Origin: Polyodon spathula
Lineage: Eukaryota; Chordata; Actinopteri; Acipenseriformes; Polyodontidae
Reading direction: 5' to 3'
Length of the DNA: 64,000 nt
Assembly: GCF_017654505.1 (NCBI RefSeq)
Contig: NC_054572.1
Location: forward strand, 2,669,583 to 2,733,582
In this document: piece by piece, positions 52,279-64,000 of the stretch
Layout of the letters: each line of letters opens with the position of its first letter
Position numbering within the stretch: the stretch's first letter is position 1
Program-made: the position numbers and the translations under genes
Notes under the pieces: model-generated
Seen by the model: only the letters and a program-made list of their open reading frames with translations
Databases searched by the model: none
What the model was told of the DNA's origin: nothing

Positions 52279-53254
52279 GTAAGGACTGTGTTCATGAAGG
52301 CTGCTTTTATAAGCCTTATCTTCAAAGTGCTTACACCAATTCAAATTTCAAATACAATCCTGGCAGTTGAAGACTTTGAAGTTCTGGCTGTTAGACGTAC
52401 ATCTTATTGCAGAGCTGTTTAACATTTATTTCTGATGAGGTTCGTTATCGGAGCTGCTCTGTCCGCAGTTTGTCTGCATTTGTATTTCCTGGACTAATGA
52501 AAGTACCAGCCAAAGTTTATACAGAAAACCAGTAATTAAGCTTTAGCAATATTGAAGTAGTGTTTACTTTGTTTTCGTGAGCGATCAGCAATGCTGCTCC
52601 TGTTTCTGGTATGCCTCCTCTTCGTTACAGGTGAATTAACGGTTGAAGCAGCGTGTCACTTGTTAATTTAAAGTTGTCACCCCGCCCCCCTCAATAACAG
52701 ATGTGGGGGGAAATGAAAAACAAAACAATGCTGGGCGATCAATACGAGAAGCTTTGTTCAAGCTGAGGCCCTGTCTGGGAGCAGCTGTGCTTGTGTCCTG
52801 ACAATTAGGAGCCCAGTGTTCCTGCCACCTTCAGCTGCTGCTGGGGTGCCCCTGTGATGAGGCCAGCCCTGTGTGCTGCTGCTGCTCCCAGCCCCACAAT
52901 CACTGGAGAGCTGGTGATTATAGAACCAGCAGCTGAGCTGGCAGGCCTGGGCAGGTGGATCACAGGCCCCTCTCCTGATGGATCCTAATTGTTGTTCCTC
53001 TTCAGGTTTGAGTGTAAATAGAGCTTGTAGTTCATTCTAGTTCATCTTTCTGTCACTTGAGAATCAGACGGGTGGATATTAGCTACTGTGTATGTGGAGC
53101 TTCAGGGCAGTGTCATTTTGTACAGTTAACAGAGTTAGTGGATTTGAGCGTGTTCTTCACCTTGAAAGTTTAAATATTGGTGTAAACTTACATTACAACC
53201 GTAATTTATTTGTAACGCACTAACATGCAGCAATCATGTTCACCAAATTAATAC

Positions 53255-53410
53255 CAGGATGGCAATAAGACTCCTGTTGCATAGCTGTTTCATCCATTCC
53301 AGATTTTACTATGAGCTGGTTTAGCCACAGTGCGTAAGTAACAAGCTCAGGTGCAGTAAAACCAGGAATGGATCGAGCTGCTATGCAGTGGAGTCTTATT
53401 TCCCTCCCTG
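53255..53410. mobile_element. Palindromic MITE-like element, copy 5
   Basis: It begins CAGGATGGCAATAAGACTCC and ends AGTCTTATTTCCCTCCCTG. Both arms are present, and the central part differs from copies 1-4 (core reads GTAACAAGCTCAGGTG, inverted relative to copy 1). It lies in CELSR2 intron 1. Confidence 0.72.
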
Positions 53411-54189
53411 TATTACTCTGCACATGCTAGTATTTTCACTGGTGCTGCATTTCCTTTTTCTTGGTAATTCCACAGTTTGTGATATACCCCCCCCTTAGTG
53501 TAAGTTTGATGTTGGAACACAATCGTTTTGCAATGTGGCGTTATACTCCTGCAGAATCGTATACTGTGAGAGAAGAGCGCAGACTGAGCTGTTGCTTCAC
53601 GGAGGTATTGCTTGTGTCTTCAGCTGGAGTCCTGGTTTAAAGATGAATGGCAATTAGCAGAAAGATTAAATTAAACCTAAGATATGCACTTGACTTTATT
53701 TTCCCCTCTCCCTTTTTGCACAGTGAACAACCGAGAGGTAAGCTTTTGCAAACATGTAATGTGTTCCCTTCCCAGAGGCTCATTTACTAAGCTTTGTTGC
53801 AAACACAGACCTTTCAGCAGGCTCACAGCACAGCTGCAAGTATGAGGCCGTTTACATCTGTTTTTATTTTAAGTAATACACAGTTTATTAATTTAACAAA
53901 ACTGAAAGGCCTTATGCAGATGCTTAGTATATCTTTCTGAAACCGGTTTCAGTTCAAGCATGTCTATTGTGTAACAAATAAGGTCCTATGAATTCTAGAT
54001 GGATCGTTCTCGTGCCGGTCTGATAAAATCAGGGGAGTCTGATGGAGTAGCAAAGCAGTGAACCAGAAGGATGGTGACAACAAAACAGCTTTTGATACAC
54101 TTTGCCCCTCACAGCCCTCCAGATTAGTTTGAAATTGATGTTGTTTTGTTGCGTTTGTTCCTGAATATGTTTCTCCTTTTAAAATTTCG

Positions 54190-54640
54190 TAATAAAACAC
54201 AATCATGAGATCCTGTTTCGCTGGTGTTCTCAGTGCTGCACTGTGCTATAAAACACAATCATGAGATCCTGTTTCACTGGCTTTCTCCTCAGTACTGCAC
54301 TGTGCTATAAAACACAATCGTGAGACCCTGTTTCACTAGCGTTCTCCTCAGTACTGCACTGTGCTATAAAACGCAATCATGAGACCCTGTTTCACTGGAG
54401 TTCTCCTCAATACTGCACTGTGCTATAAAACACAATCATGAGACCCTGTTTCACTAGCGTTCTCCTCAGTACTGCACTGTGCTATAAAACACAATCATGA
54501 GACCCTGTTTCACTGGCTTTCTCCTCAGTACTGCACTGTGCTATAAAACACAATCATGAGACCCTGTTTCACTGGCTTTCTCCTCAGTACTGCACTGTGC
54601 TATAAAACACAATCATTAGATCCTGTTTTGCTGGTGGTCT
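54190..54640. repeat. 59-60-bp minisatellite in CELSR2 intron 1
   Basis: About seven copies of a unit containing GCTATAAAACACAATCATGA, then GACCCTGTTTCACTGGCTTT and CTCCTCAGTACTGCACTGT. Edge copies are more diverged. Confidence 0.96.
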
Positions 54641-54694
54641 GGCTGCAGGGATCCTTGGAGAATAAAAGAGTCCATTATGAGCGTGTTAGCAATG

Positions 54695-55025
54695 TGTGAA
54701 GGAGGGTGAAGTTCCTGCAGCTCTCTTGGATACAGTGTGTTAGTGATGAAGGAGGGTGAGGTGCCTGCAGCTCTCCTGGATACAGTGTGCTAGTGATGAA
54801 GGAGGGTGAGGTGTCTGCAGCTCTCCTGGATACAGTGTGCTAGTGATGAAGGAGGGTGAGGTGTTTGCAGCTCTCCTGGATACAGTGTGTTAGTGATGAA
54901 GGAGGGTGAGGTGCCTGCAGCTCTCCTGGATACATTGTGTTAGTGATGAAGGAGGGTGAGGTGCCTGCAGCTCTCCTGGATACATTGTGTTAGTGATGAA
55001 GGAGGGTGAGGTGCCTGCAGTGCCT
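54695..55025. repeat. 50-bp minisatellite in CELSR2 intron 1
   Basis: About six copies of a unit containing GTTAGTGATGAAGGAGGGTG, then AGGTGCCTGCAGCTCTCCTG and GATACA. It starts about 60 bases after the preceding array. Confidence 0.96.
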
Positions 55026-55763
55026 GAAGTGTAACGGAGAGTAGCTCAGTGGAGTGTAAGCTTCTTTATGCTAATGAATCTGAGCCTGTGGGAATTCTAA
55101 AGATTATCCTCAGGAGAGCTGGCTGGGGGCCGGGAGCAGCGATGAGGCTGGCTGTGAAACAAAGACTGCAGTCCAAGCTATTGTGTGCAGACTGGGACCG
55201 CTCTGCTGGGTCAGAGCTCTGCACTGTGAATGGGGGTTGTGTGGACTGACACCCAGGCAGGGAGCATGCTTGTTACACTACCTACCTTGGGCACTGTTTG
55301 CTTTTGGAATTCAGTTTCCATATAGCAGAACTTGGGAGGTGGCTGATGTGAGCATAGAGAGTATTTATTGGACTAATAAATGAGTAGACTGGCAACAGTT
55401 CATTTTAATTTCCAGCGCACAGCACAGCGGTAGCCTTTGATGTGTTCACGGTTCCTGCTACCTGCTCTTACACAACTAAAACCCTTTTTAAAAAACCAAA
55501 CTGCTGAGGCTTCACTCTGGCCGTTTGCAAGAATGCGGTTCAGCACTTAACCATTGAGAGAACACCTCAGCATCCTGCTGGACATTCGGAAGTGCTTGGA
55601 AAGCAAATGCAAGATACACAACGGTGTTGTCAGGCATTGTCTGGTGACAGGTGACACAGGGGGCTTTTCTTTGCTTAACTAGCTGTTCGGGGCCACAGCA
55701 GTAACGTCACTTTCAGTGACCCTTAGTCACTCAGGCATTTTTAATTCTCTATTATTTGCCTAA

Positions 55764-55911
55764 CAGGCATGGAGATACGATTGCATAGCAGTTCCACCCA
55801 TTCCAGTTTTGATATGTGCTTGATTAGCCCCAGTGAATAGGTAAAAAGCTCCGGTGTAAAACCAGGAATGGATCGGACTGCTATGCAGTGGGAGTCTTAT
55901 TTCCATCCCTG
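55764..55911. mobile_element. Palindromic MITE-like element, copy 6
   Basis: It begins CAGGCATGGAGATACGATTG and ends AGTCTTATTTCCATCCCTG. Both arms are present, and the core is in the same orientation as copy 5. Confidence 0.72.
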
Positions 55912-56349
55912 CCTAATATAAGTAAGCAGCTTTGTAGTGAGAGATTAGTAAGTGATGTTTGTGCAGCTGGGATTGTGAAGAGAACAGCACCTTGCCTGGC
56001 TAGTCTTCTCTCTACAATCCCATTAACAACCATGTGTGTTTTATACCGCAGGTAAGTTGCCAGTAATTTCATCCACAGTCATCGCATTGGAATTCAACTA
56101 GTCACTTGAGTCACACAGGGCCCTCAATGCCCTCGTTGTCTGCTCAACTAATCCTTTCCTTCATCTAGTTTGCTTTGCCAGGGAGTTGAAGAGTAGGGTT
56201 ACCGGATGTTGGTTACCAGCTTGTTCCCTTAAGCATGGCTTCGTTTTAATTTCTTCAGTCTGAAAACATGAATTCAACATAAGTATTGCAATTACCACCA
56301 AGTAGCATGCACAGATAGAGAGAGCTGCAGTTTATGAAGTAGATGTACA

Positions 56350-56411
56350 GCTTGTAATAAAACCTGGAATAGATGGAACTACTAGGCAATAGGAGTCTTG
56401 CTTCATCCCTG
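56350..56411. mobile_element. Palindromic MITE-like element, copy 7 (one arm)
   Basis: Only the right arm remains: GCTTGTAATAAAACCTGGAA, then TAGGAGTCTTGCTTCATCCCTG-like terminus. Confidence 0.6.
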
Positions 56412-57811
56412 CATTTCTATTGTTGATCTGTGAAGTCCTGTGGCAGCTATACCTTTATTTTCCTTCACTGCCCGCTTTGCTGTTTCGGAAACCCAATCGA
56501 TGGGCTTCAGTGATGATGGACAGGAGCAGTGCAAGCAGGTCGATTCTCAGTCCGAGCTGGAAAGCTGGAATTGCCTGGCTGATCGATCAGGGGCTCAGCT
56601 AGGGGCTGTATTGATTTCTGTGCTTGATTCCCCCCTCCCCCAGCTGTTTGAAGGAGATATAATTGTATATCATGGCGACTGTCAGAGCGCTTTCCGTTGT
56701 GCAGTACAGATAAGAATTGCACTGAGAGCTCTGCGCCCAGACCCGTCCAGTGTGATACTGTACAGATACAGGCACTCTGCCAGCTTTCTGCTCTGGCTTT
56801 CACTATAGTGGAATATGAGTGCCTATGAGACTGTGTGGCTGCAGTAGGCAGATTGGTTTCACATTAAAAGAATAAATACCGAGATGAGTCTTGTTGCTGT
56901 GACATGATTTTACTTCAGTCAGATCCACACAGTCCCAACATTGCTATACCCTCCCTGCCCCAAAGGACAGTACGGTACCAGCAGACCCACGATATTCAGA
57001 ACTGCTCGCCCAGTAACTGTAGGTGCATTTCTGTTTTTATCTCTTGTGCACTTGGAAGATTTCCCAGAGGGAAACGCACTGATGAAGAGAGCTTGAGCAG
57101 GTGCTGGATCAGTGATTCACAGCAGCGTTTTATTTCTGCATTTATTTCTGCTCCCAAGTGCCTCGGGATAGAGTTTGCACTTTGCTTAACCAGGCTGGTG
57201 TGGAGCGGGCAGGGGGCAGGTGATTCATGAACCTCTCTGTGATCAGCCTGCCTCTGATCGGCTTGCAGTTTGAACAGAGAAATCTTCTTATTTTTTTACT
57301 GTTGTGTTGTAGATTGAAGCCTGCTGCAGGCCTCTGTGGGCAGTGCTGATCATCATGTTTTTTAACGAAGCCTGCCAAAAACACTTATTAGAATTGCCAT
57401 GTTAATTGGGCTAGAATTAAACCTGAAGGAAAACATCAAAGGGGAGCTGGTTCTGGGTTCAGTCCTGGTGCAGGGTACTTCTGCACAGCTCAATGTGTTT
57501 TAGACCCTACCTTGTTTAAAGAAAGCGTTTTTTAATTAGTCCAGGGGAGGGGAGTAGATCTATACCCCAGAAAGGCAGCACACAGTATTTGAAGCTTGTC
57601 GTTTTTACATTGCAAGTATACAGGATGTTTTAACTGTCGAGCAGATAAAGCATTTTTGGCTAGTGCACTGATGAAGGCACCTGCTGAGGTGTTTGATGCT
57701 GGATTTAGTTTCTTATACGGGTCTCTTTGGGTTTATTGTTTTGGGAGTTGAAGGACGAAGGTTAAGTATAGCTCAGTGTTCTAGAAACACAAGCCATGAC
57801 TGACAAGAACC

Positions 57812-58160
57812 AATCAGTCAATCACAACCTCTATTTATCCAGGTGAGTCAATTGAGAACATATTCTCATTTACAATGACGAGCTGGCATGAGGCTCACAG
57901 CACCACAGCAAACAACCTCAAACACAATGAATAAAGAGTAAAAAAAAAAAAAAACACATCAATCCTAAAACATCAAACACAGCAGCAATGTCTGAGCAGC
58001 GTCTCGACCCTGCGGCTAAAAGCAGCCTCAGAGATGACCCGTTGTAGATTTTGTTTAAACTGAAATGAGTGACAATCAAAAACTGTTGATACCCCGGGAG
58101 CAAGCAGTTTAATAAAATGACTGGGTCTTGAGTTGTGCAATGAAGAAGAGGGCTCCTTTC
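57812..58160. mobile_element. Dispersed repeat with TTTATCCAGGTGAGTCAATT head, copy 1
   Basis: TTTATCCAGGTGAGTCAATT, then ACATATTCTCATTTACAATG and an A-rich tract. It resembles interspersed fish elements. A related copy is at 63015-63145, and similarity between the two is evident by eye over about 125 bases. Confidence 0.6.
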
Positions 58161-58891
58161 CATCTACGTGCCCAGCTTGCTTGAATGCAGCACCTCCCTG
58201 TTGATGGCTCTTGGAGGCCTGACAGAGCTCGTGTGCAGTTCGTTTTCTCTCTTTTTTTTTTTTAGGAAAGTGGAAGGAAGCGGTGCTGAAGCCGTGTTTT
58301 GATCAGATGGGGCCAAAACTGGAATCAGCTGAAATCTGAATGATCCCTGCCCGAGTTCAGAAACTCAATTCGGGTTTGTTTGAAACACAGTTTCTGCACC
58401 AGGACGCTTTATTGGGGTGACATGCAGCATAACATGTGTACATCCTGCCCTATATGATCTCTGTGATCATCTACACGGGAAACTAAAGGTGCTCATTCCA
58501 TGGAAGTCTCATTTGCTTAACGTCAGATTTCTCCAAGACTGTCCATGTGTAATGCTCTCTGTACTGTTCACTGACGCTGACCTGTTAGCTGTCTTGAAGG
58601 TGCACTGTGTTGTTTGTGGACGGCCAGCTTGTTGCGGTGTCGCTTTCCCGTTATCAAGTGTACAGTACGACATGTAAAGTATCTGACTGGACCAGCTCGC
58701 AGTGTGGGAGTCCCCCAGCTCCTGTTTAATTGCATGGGAGCCCTTGATGAAAGTGTTTAAGATCATTTATTTAACAGCTTGTTGTTTTAGAGGACAGAGT
58801 GGCGGGGAGGTGGGGAGCATCCCTGCAATCTTGTGAAGAGTTAAATGTGTCAGTGTGGTGCAGAGCAAGTCTTTAATGAGTGACAGGTGTG

Positions 58892-58892
58892 T

Positions 58893-58957
<65 letters not shown>
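58892..58957. repeat. (GA)n microsatellite
   Basis: A GA run interrupted once by GG. Confidence 0.97.
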
Positions 58958-58961
<4 letters not shown>

Positions 58962-59832
58962 CGTTAAAGTGTCTCTCCCGATCCTGACGCTGTTGCTTCA
59001 GTGATAATTGAGCATGTCCTCAGTATGCATTTTTAATGTTACAGAAGTGCTATTTCCACAGCGCTGAGGAAGTGAGAGTTCACATTGCTGATTCTCCCTG
59101 AAGCAGTTCTTCAATGTCTGTGTTGTGTAATCACTGGCCTGCGAAATGCTGCAGTGTTTGTGTTGAGAGGAGCTGAGTTTTCAGTGTCTGTACTGCAGAT
59201 TCATGGAGTAGCACCCGGCCTTCCCGCCTCAGGGTCCGGTTCTCAGAGACGGCATTCTTCCCAGGGGAAGCCCCTTCTTCAACATGGAATTAATGCATCT
59301 GGTTATCTTTTTGCCTTTGTGGACAATGTGTTAGTTTAACAGAGATCTATTTTAATGGCAGAGCATTCAGCAATAGAGATTCCCCTTGCGAATCAGTTGC
59401 AGCCATTGCAAGTCGCAACCTGGTAGTATTTTCAAATGGGTTTTTTCTTAATCAGTGAATAGTGCACTGAGGAATATAAAGGAGTCACACAAACTCCTAG
59501 TGTGTGAACAGGTTCTGTGTTTTATGTAGTGTTACCTAAAACCCATTCCTTTAAGCACAGGGGCAGGTGTTCATGTTCTAGCTGCCATGTGCAGCAGCAA
59601 TGCTAATGTGACCGCTTGGCTTCATGGAATAGGGATAGTGACAAGGTCTCATACACTATGACCTGCTGATCAATCCTGCTGTAAAATTGCTGTGCTGGAT
59701 CAATGGAAAGGCTAGCTGTTGGCCGTACTACACAAAGGGGGGGGATGGCATTGTACTGGTGAACTGCAAAGAACAGCGGATGATTGTGGCGGTAACTGAG
59801 AATAAAGACACTGGAAGCAGGGAGGTGGGGCT

Positions 59833-59848
59833 GGGGGGGGGGGGGGGG
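59833..59848. repeat. Poly(G) run
   Basis: A G homopolymer of about 16 bases in CELSR2 intron 1. Confidence 0.9.
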
Positions 59849-62800
59849 TGTAATTAATGGAGCCCCTCTCTCCCCCGGCTCTGCTAGTTCTTCTTTCCCA
59901 TTGCTTTTACACAACACAGCTTAACAGTGAATAACGCTGCCTCTCCTCTTTTGTCCCGCGGATTTGAATAAGAAAGGCCAGTGCAAGCAGACCAGGCTGG
60001 GGCACGGAGAAGAAAAGGGGGTCTGTCTCAAGATGGGAGTTTACGGCAAGCTGCACTGCTGACTTTCTCTCTTTAAAACCCGCTGCTCAGGGTTAGTTGG
60101 AATGCAGGGCCAAGGGTACAGAAAGACCATGAAAGTGCGTAGCAATATTTTCCATTGGCTTAAAAAACCCAGAACTGACATTGCTCCAGTTCTGTTTTGG
60201 TGCTCTAGTCCAGAAATGACTTTGTTCTAGTAAGGCGTAAAAAGATCTTAACCCTTTGTGTCCTGGGAATTCCAGGAATGTCTTTTGATTGCCAGCACAT
60301 ATCAGTGGGTTGCTGTATTGAAGCAGGTGTTCAAGAGACTCTCTTTGTCTTGGGAGAGAAGGCGCTATCTCCAGTTGGGTTGTGCTTTAATGATTAATAG
60401 GTTCCATTGACGCACATCTATTCAGTCTCGGGAATCTTGCTGTGGGGTTTGCGTCGACACGACAGCCAATTTGACAAATGTTTTGAGTCCGCCACGTGTG
60501 TTCAAGTTCATCCACCTTTTCAGTTTTGTCTTGAACATCTCTGCCTGTGGCTCTGGCAGCTGCTGCTTCCTCGCTGCCCCTCCCGTGAACTGATTTATAA
60601 TTTAAGGAACTGCCGGTTTTGCAAAAAGCCTCGCAGGACCGTGTTTATTTGCCCATGCTATTCTCCAGTTCGCCCTGTGTCGCGGAGTCCACTGTGTGTT
60701 TTCAGAGACGCAAAGTACCCTATCAATAACGTTAAGCACTCAAATTATACATGATAAATCCAAGGTACAGTAAAACTATGCATGCCTTTATCAGTGTTAA
60801 TGTAAATGATATGACTTAACACCATACTGCTGCTTAATTAGAAAAGTGTAAATTGAGCCCCGGTTGGTTTATTTATTCATTAATGACCCCTTTACTAACG
60901 ACCTTGAAAACCGGTTCTTTCCAGTTTAAAGTGGTTATGCAGGTCCTGCCGCATGTTAGCAAAGGGTTCAGCTTGGAGGGCAGTGGAAAAGCTGGCTGCA
61001 TTGAAGCAAACTGATCCAGAACCGGTCTGCTGAGAGTGATGTACGCATTCATGAAAGCCAGACCATGATTAACAGCAAACCTATCAGTCAACAAAACAGT
61101 TGCTGGGGTTGGCAATGGAGAGCAGAGGTTATCTGTGTGCTGAAAGTGTAGAGAGGCCATGCATTCATAAACCTGATTTCAACAGACAGGGCTGCAATTG
61201 AAACAATTTATAGGGTTAACTGCTGTGCCCTTATTGTCCGGAATCACTATGGAAACCACAGAATTAAATAATATTGTGTGTGTGTGTGTGTGTGGCAGGG
61301 TAACAGTACCAAGATCTGGGTTTATGTATGGTTTGGGTAAAATCCCTTCTGTCCTCTGCTTTATTTGTGTTGTCTTGACCCTAAATAAAAAGGCATTTGG
61401 CAAGACATGTAAATGTATAAAGACCGGCCGAATGCACCTGAAACGTTAATTATAACGGATATTAATTCTTGTAAACTTGTGTCCTCTAAACACACATCTG
61501 CACCCCCTCCTTTGCTGGAATTCCTCTTCTATCCCTTGTTTTTGTATTCTGTTTTAATCTTTGCCATTGAGATGCTGATCGTTATCCACCTTCTCTAATG
61601 CTCAGCACTGTCGCTTACTCTCCGCGCCTCTCGCAGGTCCTGCAGTAAATGATGAAGTTTTGCTGAACAGAAAGAGAAACAGAATTCTTACTTTAGTTAT
61701 GTGATTTCACTTCTAAAAGCTTACCATAGTAAAAGCATAGCAAAGTGTAATAAAGCACAGGTAAGCTTTGTTTTCATGGCTCCTGTTTTCTATAGCCAGT
61801 GATAGATAACTGCCAATAAAGAAACCCTAGATATTTTAGTTTGTTGAAACACTGCTGCTTTCCTCTTGGGTTGGATGACGTGTCCCTCCAGTTCCTCTTT
61901 AGTGTGGGGTAATGGGACTATCTCACTTTTTCAGGGGGACCCTCATTGTGCTTTTCAAAGCGTTTGGGTTGAGGGGATTGTAATGGCATTAGCCAGCTCA
62001 CCTGTTTTTATGGGCAGTCCTCTCAGCTGTGATGGAGTAAACTGGCTGATGTGCTCCCCCTGGGAAGTTTAAACCCAGGAATAGACAACACGTGTCGGTT
62101 CCTTGCTGTTCTGGGTAGGGCACCAGGATGTTAACAACGTACTGTGTTTTTGATTGTTTAATTTAGACTGCTGGACTCCAGGATAACATTCTGCAAGCAG
62201 AACCCAGCCTGGCTTTGCACGGCACAAGCAACAAAGAGATAAACGCATTAGATACAGCGGGCTGAATGTATGTAGTCATTTTACAGAATGCAACATTAAC
62301 CCGTTCCAACTATACAGTTCATTTGTAGAAACGACACGAGTAAATGACATGGAAATAAGGCTAGACTTGCTTGACTTTTTGAGTGAGTGACGTTTCAGCG
62401 CTTGTAATGCTGTGACTGTACAGTGAGGGGGGAGTGGAAGAGGATGCTCCGATCTTTAAAAAGCCTGGCTGGTCACACTACTGCTGAGGGAGATCAAAAA
62501 GTCCTTTCCACTCCTGGAGAAGGCTGTCCTTTTATCAAGGTTGGCTTTCAGTGTAATTGTGTGCAATTGTCTGCCCTGCCGTACTGTCATGACATCTCTG
62601 GGTTCCGTCATTCAGGGGTCTATTGCGCGACGTCACAGAGGGTGGAAAAGAAGGCTCATTGATATGCAGCTGCCTTTGAAATGAATGTGAGAAAATAAAG
62701 GAGCTGAATGGAGCTCTCCCTGCCTTTGTTCTCCCAAAAGGCCACGAGATGCGCATGGGTCTGACCGTCAGGGTCCACTTGCCACTGTTGGCATTTTTGC

Positions 62801-63014
62801 ATTTGCAAAGAGGAAATGCTTTTGCCAGTGCTTGCTCTATGCGCTCTTAAGCTAAATGGTAAATAGATGGAGATGAGAGGGACCTTACAGCATTCTCTCA
62901 AAGCAGAGGGACCTTACACAAATCAATATATAAGTATAGGAAATTCTTGTAGGAAAAAAACTTCTGATCAGTTTTTTAAGTAATTTGCTAGGAGGTGGGT
63001 TTTTAAAACACTTA

Positions 63015-63145
63015 CTTTATCAATCAATCAGTTTATTCAGATGAGTCGAGTGAGAACAAATTCTCATTTGCAATGACAAACTGGCAAGAGGCTTACACCA
63101 CCACAGCCCACAACATCAAACACAGTGAATAAGGAGTAAAAAAAC
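63015..63145. mobile_element. Dispersed repeat with TTTATTCAGATGAGTCGAGT head, copy 2
   Basis: The second copy of the element at 57812, with shared words TTCTCATTT.CAATGAC, CTGGCA.GAGGCT and CAAACACA..GAATAA.GAGTAAAA. It is truncated on its right side relative to copy 1. Confidence 0.6.
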
Positions 63146-64000
63146 CACCTAATCTTTTAGACGGCTCGAAGGGTGTCAGATCAGTGGACGGGGACGATGC
63201 TGGTTTGTTTTTGTTTTTAAACGCTTTCTTCTTCACTCGTCTCTCGACTCCCGTCTGCTCGGAGAGCAGGAGACAGGAGGAATAAAACAAATCCGTTTCC
63301 ACTTTCCAAGCATCCTGCTTGTTTGAAGCAGTCCCCGGGCTGCTGCTTCGATGCGGTTTTCATAACACTTTGAAATCCGCAGCTTGCTTGCTCGTCTGTA
63401 TTTACATTTCCAGCAGCCCGGAAAGCAGGGGCACTTGTTCCCCAGCTTCTGTCTGCTGTGACAATCAGTCTGGTTGATAGTTACAGTGGCGCTTTCAAAC
63501 AAACCATTGTACATCACAGGTTGGGTGTGTGTGATTTCTTTTTTTTTTATGGTTCTGAAGCAATCGTCCAAGGAACTTGCTTGCGATGTAAATAGCTTTA
63601 TGTCTTAAACCTACAGTGGATGAGATGTGTCTCGGTTACAATCACATTCATTCTCTGAAGTTGGCTTCTGTCTCATTGAGTCCATTGTCCTCTTTGAATA
63701 GCAGCTCTGCGTAGCTACAGTATTGTGCAGTAAAGAAATATAGCAACACAGTACAATAGTGTAAAGGGTATTTTGCATCAGTGTTATACGCTGTAGTATT
63801 ATAGATTTTTAATGAGGCCAGGCGGTGTTAAACCATTCACTGGGTTGTTCCGTTCAACTCTGCTTTTGTTCCTGTCTCTAATTGGATGTCTGCTGAATAA
63901 TCATAGAGCAGTGCTGGGGGTCTGGCCAAGGTGGCCTTTCCTATGTGTGATGCAGCTACTCTGCACGTGGGCAGCTGAACTTTCACCCCTTGTTACCGGC

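Larger units (their letters stand above)
52279..64000 (+). other. celsr2: CELSR2 intron 1 (extends beyond the window)
   Basis: After the exon 1 donor no frame resembling CELSR2 exon 2 (expected to begin with the end of the ninth cadherin repeat) was found up to 64000, so intron 1 exceeds 11.7 kb. The stretch holds minisatellites, palindromic element copies, dispersed repeats and short meaningless frames on both strands. No nested gene could be supported. Confidence 0.7.

Noticed and set aside
56440..57230. Several 100-120-codon frames in CELSR2 intron 1
   Set aside because: They have no splice signals, no family resemblance and overlap on both strands, as expected by chance.

Overview
The window is vertebrate nuclear DNA, most likely from a ray-finned fish. 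This is inferred from GT-AG introns of mostly 0.1-3 kb, a CR1/L2-type LINE fragment, fish-type dispersed repeats, many minisatellites and an intact SARS1-CELSR2 neighbour pair. A non-teleost such as a sturgeon, paddlefish, gar or bowfin is my best guess, but the sequence alone does not settle it. I see no bacterial, plasmid or viral gene and no CRISPR array.

Layout. (1) 1.4-19.2 kb, minus strand: a complete 17-exon gene of the ABTB2/BTBD11 (ABTB3) family. Every junction is GT-AG with matching phase, and the product is 1020 residues with ankyrin repeats and a C-terminal BTB domain. (2) 19.3-32 kb: a possible 5'-UTR exon, then intergenic DNA with a 3' fragment of a CR1-like LINE (22.5-23.55 kb), microsatellites, a 23-bp minisatellite, dispersed repeats and a 74-bp minisatellite. 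(3) 32.2-33.05 kb, minus strand: two exons of a pIgR/CD300-like single-V-domain membrane receptor. The V exon carries one extra base that breaks its frame. (4) 35.18-45.32 kb, plus strand: complete SARS1, cytosolic seryl-tRNA synthetase, 11 exons and 516 residues, with the vertebrate C-terminal lysine-rich extension. Its introns hold large minisatellites and a Harbinger-like MITE. (5) 48.66-52.28 kb, plus strand: the giant first coding exon of CELSR2 (signal peptide, N-terminal region, furin-type site, eight full cadherin repeats and part of a ninth). From 52.28 kb to the end I see only intron 1.

The genes are not a pathway: they are a BTB-ankyrin protein, an immune-type receptor, a translation enzyme and a planar-polarity cadherin. 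The SARS1-CELSR2 adjacency matches human 1p13.3. The ABTB2-family gene beside them does not, since human ABTB2 and BTBD11 lie elsewhere, so it may be a third ohnolog lost from mammals.

The most striking non-genic feature is the repeat landscape. At least a dozen tandem arrays with units of 18-74 bp sit mostly in introns and often end within a few tens of bases of a splice site; one intron is about 92% minisatellite. Seven copies of a palindromic, MITE-like element are scattered through the window. I found no clear novel enzymatic or defence system. The best leads are the extra ABTB2 paralog, the broken receptor exon, the palindromic repeat family and the minisatellite-filled introns.
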